The notes below the pieces were generated by a model. That model was given only the letters and a program-made list of their open reading frames with translations. It was not told where the DNA came from and searched no databases. Source: Telmatospirillum sp. (GTDB taxonomy: Bacteria > Pseudomonadota > Alphaproteobacteria > Rhodospirillales > Magnetospirillaceae). Taken from it: a stretch of 42,961 nucleotides of DNA. Positions 7,701 through 16,614 of the stretch are shown piece after piece; positions within the stretch are counted from its first letter, which is position 1, and each line of letters opens with the position of its first letter. Location of the stretch: assembly GCA_009712185.1 (NCBI GenBank), contig WASQ01000067.1, positions 1-42,961 on the forward strand. The letters run 5' to 3'. Made by a program: the position numbers and the translations under genes.

Positions 7701-9143
7701 CTAATACGCGTTTCTGTTAATCAACCCAACGAAAGGGGTCATCAGCAAAATTCTAAGGTCGAACAAAATCGACCAGTTCTCGATGTACCAGAGATCGAAG
7801 TCGATCCGGCGACGGATCTGCTCATCATCCTCGACGCCGCCGCGCAACCCGTTAACCTGGGCCCAGCCTGTGATTCCGGGTCTGACCCGGTGGCGGGCAT
7901 AATACTGGCCGATGACCCGGGCGAACTGCTGATCATGGTAGATGGCATGCGGCCTGGGACCGATGATCGACATCTCTCCTTTGAGAACGTTGATCAGTTG
8001 CGGCAACTCGTCGAGGCTGGTGCGACGAAGGATCCTTCCGACCCGTGTGACACGGGGATCGTTTCGCCGGGCCTGGTCCGTCACCCCCACGGACTGGGCG
8101 GTTTCGGCATGCATGGTCCGGAATTTATAAACCCAGAAGTTGCGACCGTTGAATCCGCTCCGCTGTTGCAGGAACAGGATCGGGCCAGGGCTGTCCAGCC
8201 GGATGGCCACCGCGATCAGCAGGCATAACGGCACAACGACCGGCGCCATCAGAATGAGGAGAAGCGCATCCTCCATTCCCTTGACCAGCCAGTCCCAGCC
8301 GTCCAGCGGCCGACGCACGATCGTGAACATCGGCAGACCGCCCAGCGTGGTTGCAATCGAATTCCGGAACAGTGGGAAACTGCGAACCACGAATCCCAAT
8401 CCCTCGGGACAGATCTGAACCTCGACCGACAGGACCTGAAGCATCTCGATCAGTTCCCGCAGGCGGCGCTCTCCGGTCCAGGGCAGCGCGATCACCACGC
8501 AATCCAGAGGATTCTCGCGCGCCCAGCGTACCAGATCGGCGACCTTACCCCGGACCTCCACCCCTTGTGCGGCCGCTTCGGTCCGCAGCCGGTCGATGCG
8601 GTCGTCGAAAACGCCCACCACATCGACATAGTCATCGTGGATCGACAGATGGTGATAGAGCTGAAGCCCCCTGTAATCGGCGCCGACGATGGCGACTTTC
8701 GTGGCAAGGCGGCCGGTATCGTGGGCACGGCGGATGAGGACGGCGATCAGGATCCGGGCCGCAAGGAACCCGGTGGCGGCCAGCAGCATCCAGCCGCCGA
8801 TCCACAAACGCGAGAAATGCTCGGTCACCTTCACCATGAAGGCGGCGGCCAGAAGCAGCAGGAACACCAGCAGCCAATAGGATATGACTTTGACCGCAAG
8901 GCTCCAGAAATTCTCGGCGAGGCTGGTGAGATAAGCCTGTCCCAGGTTGAACACGACCACGGACAACATGACGGCAAGACCGATGGCGACAGCCTCGGGC
9001 TGCGGCAGCGGCTCCCAGCCGTGACGCAGCCAGAAGGCGATCAGGCCGCTCAGGACGACGATCGCGGCGTCCGCGACGCGCAGCCCCAGAAGGACCGCGG
9101 CCAGCCAGCCCAGACGTTGGAGCTTCTTCATTTCCGCAGGCAT
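7701..9143 (-). CDS. Undecaprenyl-phosphate sugar-1-phosphate transferase (WcaJ/GumD type)
   Basis: A 480-residue initiating enzyme of polyprenyl-linked exopolysaccharide synthesis. It moves a sugar-1-phosphate from a nucleotide sugar to undecaprenyl phosphate at the inner membrane. Residues 10-150 hold about four transmembrane helices, then comes a Rossmann-like domain (VAIVGADYRGLQLYHHL). The C-terminal bacterial sugar transferase domain has a membrane helix, LQQRSGFNGRNFWVYKFRTM, the DELPQLINVLKGEMSIIGPR block and GITGWAQVNGLRG. ATG 9143 (MPAEMKKLQ) is preferred; an upstream TTG at 9158 extends the frame but has a poor initiation context. The sugar is probably glucose, as in relatives, but galactose cannot be excluded. 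Confidence 0.9.
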   Translation of the reverse strand: MPAEMKKLQRLGWLAAVLLGLRVADAAIVVLSGLIAFWLRHGWEPLPQPEAVAIGLAVMLSVVVFNLGQAYLTSLAENFWSLAVKVISYWLLVFLLLLAAAFMVKVTEHFSRLWIGGWMLLAATGFLAARILIAVLIRRAHDTGRLATKVAIVGADYRGLQLYHHLSIHDDYVDVVGVFDDRIDRLRTEAAAQGVEVRGKVADLVRWARENPLDCVVIALPWTGERRLRELIEMLQVLSVEVQICPEGLGFVVRSFPLFRNSIATTLGGLPMFTIVRRPLDGWDWLVKGMEDALLLILMAPVVVPLCLLIAVAIRLDSPGPILFLQQRSGFNGRNFWVYKFRTMHAETAQSVGVTDQARRNDPRVTRVGRILRRTSLDELPQLINVLKGEMSIIGPRPHAIYHDQQFARVIGQYYARHRVRPGITGWAQVNGLRGGVEDDEQIRRRIDFDLWYIENWSILFDLRILLMTPFVGLINRNAY

Positions 9144-9765
9144 GCGATGCACCCCCAAGACCCCAGTTAAGCCTTTCGGCTTCCGGTCAGGCCTTTAACG
9201 GCCACGAACGCTCCGGCCGTTGCAGAGTCGCGGAGAAGCGCCGCCGATGCCCTTTTCGGCACCGGACCCATTTGGTAGCCGACTATGAGCCGGCGAAAAG
9301 AAAACCGCAACGCAGACAGATTGAATTTAACAAAAATTGAAAACATCCGTGTTGATCAGACGAAAACCACCAAAAAGAGAAAATCATACTTCAGTGTGCA
9401 ACCATCCTCATCCGGCGTTTTTTTGCCGAATTTCCGAACGCATACCGAGATATTCTTGAGAAGGATGTCTGAAAATAGGGAGGATCAGGAAAACGGGTCC
9501 GACTTTAGTCCCCCTGACCCTCCAAGGCACCCCTTTACCAACTGTAGACGTCAAACCACCAAGTTTCGGTTTCAATGACAGTTGCCATCCAGCAACGAAG
9601 GACAGGGTATCGCCGGATGAAGCAGGCAAATATCCCAATTTGAGGACATCGGGGTTCAGTAATAATGTAACGGGGACAGGCAAAGCGGTTATAACGGCGG
9701 CTCACCCTTTTTTGAGCGGCCCTTGCGGGCAGGGCCGCCCACCATTGGAAAGTAAAGACCGGACG
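9144..9765. other. Intergenic region between divergent genes; AT-rich core, no gene seen
   Basis: A 622-base gap separates the divergently transcribed sugar transferase and nucleoside hydrolase. Bases around 9300-9480 are clearly richer in A and T than the flanks and probably hold both promoters. Open frames here (for example 9285-9578) have no family resemblance and unusual composition. A hairpin with arms GCGGCCC and GGGCCGC lies at 9716-9738, shortly before the hydrolase start; it lacks a downstream U-run and is not a convincing terminator. Confidence 0.5.
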
Positions 9766-10893
9766 ATGCGACGACTTCTCGCCCTCCTCCTCGTGCTGGC
9801 GATGCCGGGAACGGCCCTCGCCTTGCCTCAAAAAGTCATTATCGACAGCGATTTCAATACGATGGACGACGACGGCCAAGCCCTGGCGATGGCCGCCCAA
9901 CTTGATGCGGACGGGACGCTCTCGCTGTTGGGGGTCACGGTGGTCTCCGGCAATCAGTGGCTTCAGCAGGAGGTGTCGGACGCTTTGCGGGCAGTGGAGC
10001 GCCTGGGCCTCGCCGATCGCGTCGGCGTCTACGCGGGCGCCAATCACCCGCTTGGCCGCGACGCCGAATGGGTGCGGCGCGAACGCGAGGAGGATCCCTC
10101 GGGCGACGGCTATCTTGGCGCCTGGAGCGTCCCGGAACCGCGGTCGGGAGCGGACCTCAAAGCGCCGCCTGATGGCTTCGCGATCCAGGCGTCCCCCCGG
10201 GAGGAAAGCGCCGTCGAGTTTATTGTCCGGCAGGTGAAAGCCAATCCGGGCGAGGTGACGCTGCTTGCGATCGGACCGCTGACGAATATAGCGCTCGCCA
10301 CCCGGCGTCATCCCGAGATCATTCCGATGATCGGGCGGCTGGTGATTATGGGCGGCGCCGTCGACGTTCCGGGCAACACGACGGGGCGGGCGGAGTTCAA
10401 TTGGTGGTTTGACCCGGAAGCGGCCAAAGCGGTGATGCGGCTTCCGGTCACGAAGGTCCTGGTCCCGCTTGACGTCACCAACACGGTGCAGATGACGAAA
10501 ACGGTTTATGATCGCATCGCCCACCCGGCCGGCGGCCCGACCGTGCTGTCACGTCTCTACAGGGCCGCGATCGGCTGGGGATTCGACGGTCGCAACGGAT
10601 TTGAGACCGACCCCCGTTATCACCGCAGCATCTGGGCCACCCTGGCTCTCGCCTATCTGATCGATCCATCCCTCGCGATCCGGCCAGAGGAGGAATGGAT
10701 CGATGTGGGAACCGCTTTCGGACAGGATGACGGCCGGTCGATCGGCTATCGCGAAAATCCGCCTCCGGGCCTGGAAAAGGCGATCATTGTCCGCCAATTC
10801 GACAACGAGCGATTCTTTGGCCTTTATACCGACCTCCTGACCCGCCCGATTCCGGTGTTCCAGACCGCGAACGGCGCCCCGTCGACGAAGTGA
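9766..10893 (+). CDS. Secreted inosine-uridine-type nucleoside hydrolase
   Basis: The 375-residue protein begins with a signal peptide (MRRLLALLLVLAMPGTALA) and continues with the calcium-binding cluster of nucleoside hydrolases, here IDSDFNTMDDDGQALAMA, close to the family DTDxxxDD motif. LLAIGPLTNIALA and IMGGAVDVPGNTT are further family blocks. Such enzymes hydrolyse the N-glycosidic bond of ribonucleosides, giving base and ribose. Export points to nucleoside salvage in the periplasm. The start at 9766 is chosen because it gives the signal peptide; the frame extends upstream to 9640 without similarity. It converges with the HxlR-type gene across a palindrome at 10903-10941. Confidence 0.87.
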   Translation: MRRLLALLLVLAMPGTALALPQKVIIDSDFNTMDDDGQALAMAAQLDADGTLSLLGVTVVSGNQWLQQEVSDALRAVERLGLADRVGVYAGANHPLGRDAEWVRREREEDPSGDGYLGAWSVPEPRSGADLKAPPDGFAIQASPREESAVEFIVRQVKANPGEVTLLAIGPLTNIALATRRHPEIIPMIGRLVIMGGAVDVPGNTTGRAEFNWWFDPEAAKAVMRLPVTKVLVPLDVTNTVQMTKTVYDRIAHPAGGPTVLSRLYRAAIGWGFDGRNGFETDPRYHRSIWATLALAYLIDPSLAIRPEEEWIDVGTAFGQDDGRSIGYRENPPPGLEKAIIVRQFDNERFFGLYTDLLTRPIPVFQTANGAPSTK

Positions 10894-10902
10894 AGACCGC
10901 CA

Positions 10903-10941
10903 TACCAACCGGCGATGAGGATGACTCATCGCTGGCTGGTA
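10903..10941. terminator. Palindrome between convergent genes, possible bidirectional terminator
   Basis: Arms at 10903-10919 and 10925-10941 pair over 17 positions with one mismatch and one wobble, around a 5-base loop. It lies ten bases after the nucleoside hydrolase stop and before the end of the HxlR gene. No clear U-run follows on either strand. The segment ACCAACCGGCGATGAG recurs at 23153-23168 in another hairpin, so this may be a dispersed palindromic repeat that doubles as a terminator. Confidence 0.5.
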
Positions 10942-10977
10942 CCATCCGGCCGATCCCCTGCGCCGGCCGGCCCCGTC

Positions 10978-11349
10978 TCAGGACACCTTCTGCAACCGGG
11001 CCTGCGGCCGGTCCTTTCCAAAATGCAGAGCCCCCCAGGTCTTGAGCGCCGTGATGACGGGCTCCAGACTGACCCCCATGTCGGAAAGAGAATATTCCAC
11101 GCGGGGAGGAACCTCGGCATGAACCTCTCTCAGGACGATGCCATCGGCCTCCAGTTCTCTCAATTGATTCGTCAACATTCTGTGTGTAATTCCGGGCAAT
11201 CTACGCTTTAGTTCATTGAAGCGAAGTTTGTCATTTGTCAGAAGAAGAAATAATATCACACCCTTCCATTTACCGCTGATCAATGTCAACGTCCCTTCTA
11301 TCGGGAATCCTGGTACAGAATCGAATGATAAATGATGCGAACGCGGCAT
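10978..11349 (-). CDS. HxlR-family winged-helix transcriptional regulator
   Basis: A 123-residue protein with the HxlR signature: GKWKGVILFLLL, LRFNELKRRLPGITHRMLTNQL, LREVHAEVPPRVEYSLSDMG. These form a winged helix that binds DNA as a dimer. Several members sense aldehydes, quinones or redox stress through cysteines, but no cysteine is visible here, so sensing would have to be by ligand. ATG 11349 was chosen because AAGGAC precedes it by 8 bases and the product then begins at the family's usual N-terminus. It is the nearest regulator to the gene cluster starting at 12957, transcribed away from it across a 1.6-kb gap. Control of that cluster is a guess. Confidence 0.87.
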   Translation of the reverse strand: MPRSHHLSFDSVPGFPIEGTLTLISGKWKGVILFLLLTNDKLRFNELKRRLPGITHRMLTNQLRELEADGIVLREVHAEVPPRVEYSLSDMGVSLEPVITALKTWGALHFGKDRPQARLQKVS

Positions 11350-12956
11350 TATATTGTCCTTTCGAACCTGACGCTTAAACCATGCTGCTGCTGCAATGCC
11401 AATCGACGACACCGTCATCTCCCCGGAAACCGGGCGCGACAGTGTTCCGATACCCCGGACTGATTGACACCCCTTCACACCCCCACAACTCGAGGCCGAC
11501 CGGTATTATTTTTGAATTTCCAGCCCCGTCAGTATGGCTTTCGCTCGGACGAAAAAAACAAGAACGAGACGACACTTAGACAAACCATTCACAATCAAAG
11601 ACACAAGCACCTATTTGAAGTCATCTAGAAAATATATAAATAAATAACTTCACGCCATAAGCCAAAAATTTATCTTTATATATCATTAATTATTTAGAAA
11701 AAACGTTTACATGTTTGATCAATGTTTGCAGCAGACTGCCCCGAAATGATGCGGTGCCATCACACCCCGCCATCAAACATTGCTCAAATAAGAAGTACAC
11801 CAATCCCCACGCGATACTCTTTATCCAATATTATGGCCGGCCATCCTGAGCTCAGTCCCCATTGTCCGGAGACGACCTCATCTTCACGCCCCGGAACACC
11901 CTCCTGCCGACCTGCACAGATCGGAACCGATCAACGCCCCCCCTTGCGCCGGACAGCAGGAACGATCGATTCCGGAGTGATATTTGTAGTTATTTTTCAA
12001 ACGATCGCCAACAACCTCGCCAGAGCCCGACGCCCCCTCCAGGTCCGCACCAAGGGAAGCGTACCCGGAACGGATCCGCCCGACGGCGATACCGCCCGGC
12101 ACGCCCCCGCGCATGGAACAACACCCCGGACAGCCGGAAGACAAAACAATTTTTACGGGAATGCTACTCTCTCCCGCTGGTGGTCCGCCCCTAACGCCTG
12201 ACACCCAAGCGTCAGGGGCGGACCACCAACCCTTTTCACCACTAGCAGAAGCATCCCCATTGCGCGCCGACACATCCATATCCGCCACCACGTCGATCAT
12301 AAAAACGTTACGCAGCACCGGAGCACGGCGCTGCGCTTTTTGGTTGAAAACAAAATACAATGTGGCCGCTTCAAACATCTTTATCTAGTATCCAACAAGA
12401 CCTGTCGGCGATCGCTCCATGGACATACCCGACGGTCTCCAGGCCATAGAAGCCCCGCCCAATAGTCATACCCCTTCGGCGACGACAGTCCGGCCCACCT
12501 GTCGTCATCGCCCCGTCGGCTCACACGCCCGCTGAGACCATCGCCCCATCGTCGCAATTGCTATTCCCCAAAGGATTCCCGCCGCTTTCCGTCAGCTCCG
12601 GATAAAAAATCAGGGATCATATTCAGATAAAGACGACGATCCGGGAGTATGCGGTCGGAAGCAGATTCCCCGCATCACACAACATCAATGATTCGCACTA
12701 AGAAAGACACCAGGGCACACTTTCGTAACTATTGCTCCATTATGTGCGCTCTTGCGAACAAGGCACTTTAATTATAAATGTCACTACACAGATATCGGCG
12801 TGACGAAAAATAGCGCCAACTCGTCGTCATTAAAAATGATAAATAATACATGTCACAATTCAATTAAAAATCATGAATTAATTATTTTATATTAAATTTC
12901 CTCTACTTAACTTGATGATTTTCTTTAAAATAACGACAAGCCATATCGGAGCTCTC
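11350..12956. other. 1.6-kb AT-rich intergenic region, no convincing gene
   Basis: This long gap lies between the divergent HxlR and PrpD-like genes. Bases 11570-11720 and 12700-12940 are strongly AT-rich in a GC-rich chromosome. The middle (11840-12640) is closer to average but holds only low-complexity open frames (for example 11722-12201 plus and 11884-12378 minus) without recognisable motifs. There is a 12-base palindrome ATGGCCGGCCAT near 11832 and a long hairpin at 12179-12227. It probably contains the promoters of both neighbours and may be the scar of an insertion. I see no transposase remnant that I can name. Confidence 0.5.
12179..12227. repeat. Long inverted repeat (19-base arms, 11-base loop)
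   Basis: The left arm 12179-12197 and right arm 12209-12227 are complementary at 18 of 19 positions (core GGTGGTCCGCCCCT). The sequence then runs into ACCCTTTTCACC, a weak U-rich tract. It sits inside the gene-free stretch, 730 bases before the PrpD-like gene. It could be an intrinsic terminator of an unannotated transcript, a small RNA stem or the trace of a mobile element. GC content of the stem is far above that of its surroundings. Confidence 0.6.
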
Positions 12957-14408
12957 ATGCCTGAAAATATCTTCGACGATGTAATGGTTAATCTTGTCGA
13001 CTACATATACGGAACAAATGTTTTTGACGATGATGCCATTAACATCGCCCGTTATTGTCTGATGGACTCCATCGGATGTGCGGTCGCCGCCATCGCCGAT
13101 GAGGCTTGCACGAACCTCCTGGCCACCATGACGTTAAGTGAGATGTCGCGCGGCATTCCGGTGATCGGCCATCATCGGCCGCTGGGACCGGTCGAGGCCG
13201 CGTTCCACATCGGATCGCGCATTCGCTGGCTGGAATTCAATGATACCTGGCTTGCCCAGGAGTGGGGCCATCCCTCCGACAATCTGGGGGCCATTCTCGC
13301 CGCCGCGGCCTGGCGGGGCAGGACGGAGGAGCGCGCCCTTCGCACACCCATGGCGACCGTCCTCGATATCATGGTGCGGACTTATGAAATCCACGGCGTC
13401 CTGTGTCTGACCAACTGCTTTAATAAACTGGGGATCGATCATATCGTTCTGGTCAAGATGGCATCGGCGCTGGCATCGGCCAGATTGCTTGGCCTGACAC
13501 GCGATCAGGCCTTGAACGCCCTGTCCAATGCCATCATCGACGGACACTCGCTGAGGACCTATCGGCACGCGCCCAATGCGGGAACCCGGAAATCGTGGGC
13601 TGCGGGCGATGCGACCGCGCGCGGCTTGCAGCTTGCCCTATTCGCCCAGGCCGGAGAAATGGGATATCCGACCGCCCTCACGGCGAAAAAATGGGGATTC
13701 AACGATGCGGTCCTGCGCGGAGAACCGTTCAACATTTCCCGTCCGCTCAATGACTTCGTCGTCAAGAATATCCTCTTCAAGGTGCCCAATCCGGCCGAAT
13801 ACCACGCTCAGACGGCGGTTGAGGCGGCGCTGCGTCTACGCCCGCAAATCCTGGCCGCCGGGCACTCCATCGACGATATCGAATCGATCCGGGTCGAAAC
13901 CCAGCGGCCGGCGGTCCAGATCATTGATAAGACAGGGCCGCTGAACAATCCCGCCGATCGTGATCACTGCATGCAATATATGGTTTCCGTCGCGCTCTGC
14001 ACCGGCGACCTGACGATCGCCGACTTTCACGAGCCGAGAGCGTCGGATCCGGCGGTCGCCTCGCTGCGCCAGAAGATCACCTGTACCGAACGTCAGGACT
14101 TTACAAAGAGTTACTATGACGTCGAGAAAAGGGCCATCCCCAATGCCCTGTTCATCAAAATTCGACAGAGCAGCACTGAATTTTCGGAAAGCATCGAATA
14201 TCCGCTCGGCCATGGAAGACGCCGTTCGGAGTGCATTCCCTTCCTGAACACAAAATTCGAAAAAAACCTATCAGGAACGTCCTTGCACGCCCAGGCATCG
14301 GATCTGGCACGCATCATCACGACGGACACGGGGCTGCTTGACCTTCCCGTCCACGACTTCCTGATGATGTTCGCAGAGATCCGGGCAACAACCTCGTCCT
14401 CCCAATAA
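12957..14408 (+). CDS. PrpD-like 2-methylcitrate dehydratase paralogue (MmgE/PrpD family)
   Basis: The 483-residue product closely follows bacterial PrpD as I recall it: WLEFNDTWLAQEWGHPSDNL (92-110), SLRTYRHAPNAGTRKSWAAGDATARG, GEMGYPTALTAKKWGF, GPLNNPADRDHCMQYMV and KRAIPNALFIKIRQ. PrpD removes water from 2-methylcitrate to give methylaconitate without an iron-sulfur cluster, and can also act on citrate; relatives include the cis-aconitate decarboxylases. No prpB, prpC or prpR is nearby, so propionate degradation is unlikely. ATG 12957 is preferred over 12912 because GGAG lies 5 bases before it. A GAPDH-fold gene follows 30 bases later, probably in one operon. The true substrate is unknown, perhaps another alkylcitrate or tricarboxylate. 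Confidence 0.85.
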   Translation: MPENIFDDVMVNLVDYIYGTNVFDDDAINIARYCLMDSIGCAVAAIADEACTNLLATMTLSEMSRGIPVIGHHRPLGPVEAAFHIGSRIRWLEFNDTWLAQEWGHPSDNLGAILAAAAWRGRTEERALRTPMATVLDIMVRTYEIHGVLCLTNCFNKLGIDHIVLVKMASALASARLLGLTRDQALNALSNAIIDGHSLRTYRHAPNAGTRKSWAAGDATARGLQLALFAQAGEMGYPTALTAKKWGFNDAVLRGEPFNISRPLNDFVVKNILFKVPNPAEYHAQTAVEAALRLRPQILAAGHSIDDIESIRVETQRPAVQIIDKTGPLNNPADRDHCMQYMVSVALCTGDLTIADFHEPRASDPAVASLRQKITCTERQDFTKSYYDVEKRAIPNALFIKIRQSSTEFSESIEYPLGHGRRRSECIPFLNTKFEKNLSGTSLHAQASDLARIITTDTGLLDLPVHDFLMMFAEIRATTSSSQ

Positions 14409-14438
14409 CACCCCATCCTCCAAGAAGGAGTTGTGGCC

Positions 14439-15584
14439 GTGAAAAGATGTCTCCTTATCGGCTGTGGCGCGGAGATCGGATCCAACCTTTTGTTGTTAAA
14501 CGATCCCGATCACGACGGCTTCGCCATCACAACAGTGCTGACGAACGCCCCTCCCCTCGACAAGCATTATCCCGACCTCCGGCCGATTGACGGAATCGTC
14601 GCCCGTCTCGCCCTGGCGCAGCCCGGCTGCCTGTCGCAGATTGCGGTCAAGGACGGCTCCACCCTTGTCATAAACGGCAACACCGTCAATTTTATCTTTT
14701 GCGACCTGAGAAAAGATCTTCCGGACATCACCGACCTGTTCGACATCGCCTTCCTTTGCACGAACAAGGCGGACATCTCCCTGACCAGCGACGTGGCGGC
14801 CAAGATCCGCCCCATTGCACGGATCATCCTTGGGGCGGCGGAGTCCGATTCCCTTCCCAGTCTCTACACCTGCCTCGCCGACCTGGACGTCGACAGCGTC
14901 GAGACGATATCGAAGGAAACCATCGGCGATGGAATGTATTGCCTGGGGTCATGCCAGACCAACGGAATGCATGCCTCGCTCCGCGTCGTCATTCAGGCTC
15001 TGGACAGACTGGATCTGACCTCGAGAGATATCCTTGCGATTGAAACGGATATCGTCCATCCCGACACGCCGAATGGTGTCCTTGGCACCCGATCCTTTGA
15101 AGGCCGAATGCAGGATGCCAGAGACAATCTCCGGCCGAGCTTCTCCCAGATTGCGCAAAGCCAGCGCAAGGTCATGCCCTGGGCACCGCTGATCAACACC
15201 ATATCGCTGCGCGCCCCGGTTCATGCCCCGGGATTTCAAATCAACAGATTTATCGTGAAAGACCACGGTCAACTCAGGATCGCCGACATTTCTTCAGCGA
15301 TTGACGCCATTGCCAATCAGTTCAGCTATATCGCCAGGGCGACCACGACACCTCTTGGCGGCAGGGCCTATAGCCAGGACAGACGCTGCGCGACAATACT
15401 GACAGACCCCTGTCATCTTATTCTCCATAGGCCATCCTATCTTTCTGACAACGGACTGAGCCAAATCATTCTTCAGTCTTTTGTCAATAATACCATCGGA
15501 TATTCGGCCGTGGTGATGGCCGCTGCCCGCAGAATCGCCCTCCAGCTTCCGACCGCAACATTCAAGGGGTTCGAAAATGGCTAA
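14439..15584 (+). CDS. Divergent GAPDH-fold dehydrogenase of unknown substrate
   Basis: A 381-residue protein that I place in the glyceraldehyde-3-phosphate dehydrogenase superfamily by pattern. It has an N-terminal Rossmann motif GCGAEIG (8-14) and VINGNTVNF, like the strand before the NAD loop. GSCQTNGMHASLRVV has C172 where GAPDH has its catalytic cysteine. IETDIVHPDT has H207 at the catalytic histidine position, SLRAPVHAPGF has R258 like the phosphate-binding RVPT, and the C-terminal FVNNTIGYSAVV matches the DNExGYS block. Identity to ordinary GAPDH appears low, so the substrate may be another aldehyde or acyl phosphate. GTG 14439 is chosen because AAGGAG lies 8 bases upstream; GTG 14433 is only 2 bases away. 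Its end overlaps the next gene by 8 bases. Confidence 0.65.
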   Translation: MKRCLLIGCGAEIGSNLLLLNDPDHDGFAITTVLTNAPPLDKHYPDLRPIDGIVARLALAQPGCLSQIAVKDGSTLVINGNTVNFIFCDLRKDLPDITDLFDIAFLCTNKADISLTSDVAAKIRPIARIILGAAESDSLPSLYTCLADLDVDSVETISKETIGDGMYCLGSCQTNGMHASLRVVIQALDRLDLTSRDILAIETDIVHPDTPNGVLGTRSFEGRMQDARDNLRPSFSQIAQSQRKVMPWAPLINTISLRAPVHAPGFQINRFIVKDHGQLRIADISSAIDAIANQFSYIARATTTPLGGRAYSQDRRCATILTDPCHLILHRPSYLSDNGLSQIILQSFVNNTIGYSAVVMAAARRIALQLPTATFKGFENG

Positions 15585-16539
15585 GTCTCACTACGTAGAC
15601 ATGCTCAGCTCCGGATTTGTCGTCAAAACCGCGAGCAGCGAAACACACAATGCAAAACTGAATGCCGAGATTCAGCAGATCAAGGCGTTGTGCGAAATTT
15701 ACCCGGACCTGATGGTTCCTGTCCTGCATGACGGGTCTGCGGCGGGGCGCCGGTTTTATATCCTTGAGAAAAAGCAGGGGTCTCCCCTGTCGAAAATTGT
15801 CTTCGATAGCGACATGTCATTCGAACAGCGCCGGAGCATCCTCATCCATGTTCTCGACGCGATTCAAATGGCCATCGGCATCGAACGGTCCAAGGCGCAC
15901 CCCACGGTCAGCATGCACTCGCGGATTTCGGAGGAATGGGACGCGATCAGTTTCATGCATGACCTGTTCGACCAACATATTCTTTTCGATGGCGTCCCCC
16001 TTGGGACGACGGGAAGAAAAATCGTCGAGAATGCTCTGAAATTGGCTGAGACGGAAGAGTTCGTCTCCGTTGAAACAGCCCATTTTAATTTCCACTTCGG
16101 GAATGTTATCTATAACGATGCTTATAAAAGCGTACAATTTATCGACCCAGATAATTCTGTACGGGGTATAGATCCTCTATTCGGATTTTCACGATTTGCG
16201 TTTTCTTTCTGGCACGAACTGGCGACAGAGAGAGAAAATGCAGTAGAAATCATGAAGATGCCAGACAACCTGCTGTTTATATCCCGGAATGCCGATTACC
16301 CCGCAATTCTTGCAGCTATTCCCGAGTTGTCAGACATAAGCGGACTTTCTCCTTGGATCAGCAAAAACGACTTCTCCAGATTTTACATCTTGACAACTTA
16401 TTGTTTTCTCAGGAGCATCCGCATTAACGCGTTACGGGAAAACAGACGCTCTCTCAACGGCCCACAGCCCGCGACCCCGGAAGAGATCCTGATGCTTGGC
16501 TGCATCGCCTATCTGGGGCGCCTGCGGGACATCGGATGA
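15577..16539 (+). CDS. Aminoglycoside-phosphotransferase-fold kinase-like protein
   Basis: The 320-residue product has the layout of the APH/choline-kinase fold. FVVKTASSETH supplies the ATP-binding lysine (K17) and AEIQQIKAL the partner glutamate (E31). The hinge is near residue 63 (FYILEKKQG). The catalytic loop is HFNFHFGN (169-176) and the metal-binding segment FIDPDNS has D190 and D192. The usual loop is HxDxxxxN; here the aspartate is N171, so normal catalysis may be lost or changed. Substrates of the fold include sugars, antibiotics and amino alcohols. It overlaps the GAPDH-fold gene by 8 bases, so the two are co-translated and may act on the same phosphorylated intermediate. Fold assignment is good, function unknown. 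Confidence 0.65.
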   Translation: MAKSHYVDMLSSGFVVKTASSETHNAKLNAEIQQIKALCEIYPDLMVPVLHDGSAAGRRFYILEKKQGSPLSKIVFDSDMSFEQRRSILIHVLDAIQMAIGIERSKAHPTVSMHSRISEEWDAISFMHDLFDQHILFDGVPLGTTGRKIVENALKLAETEEFVSVETAHFNFHFGNVIYNDAYKSVQFIDPDNSVRGIDPLFGFSRFAFSFWHELATERENAVEIMKMPDNLLFISRNADYPAILAAIPELSDISGLSPWISKNDFSRFYILTTYCFLRSIRINALRENRRSLNGPQPATPEEILMLGCIAYLGRLRDIG

Positions 16540-16614
16540 CCGCCCGCCCTCCTCATAAGTCACGACCTGCGTTCCCGATGCACTTTAGGTAATAGTAACG
16601 ATAGGGACATCACT

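Noticed and set aside
5987-7720. Plus-strand open frame (577 codons) opposite the GMC oxidoreductase
   Set aside because: The minus strand has complete FAD-binding and GMC motifs; the plus frame is a mirror of these codons.
9285-9578. 97-codon plus-strand frame in the AT-rich gap
   Set aside because: No ribosome site, low-complexity Lys/Arg/Asn-rich product, no motif.
11722-12378. Open frames on both strands in the 1.6-kb gap (11722-12201 plus, 11884-12378 minus)
   Set aside because: They overlap one another, cross the hairpin at 12179 and show no protein-like pattern.
12957-14408. Propionate (methylcitrate cycle) operon
   Set aside because: prpB, prpC, acnD and prpR are all missing, and the neighbours belong to unrelated families.
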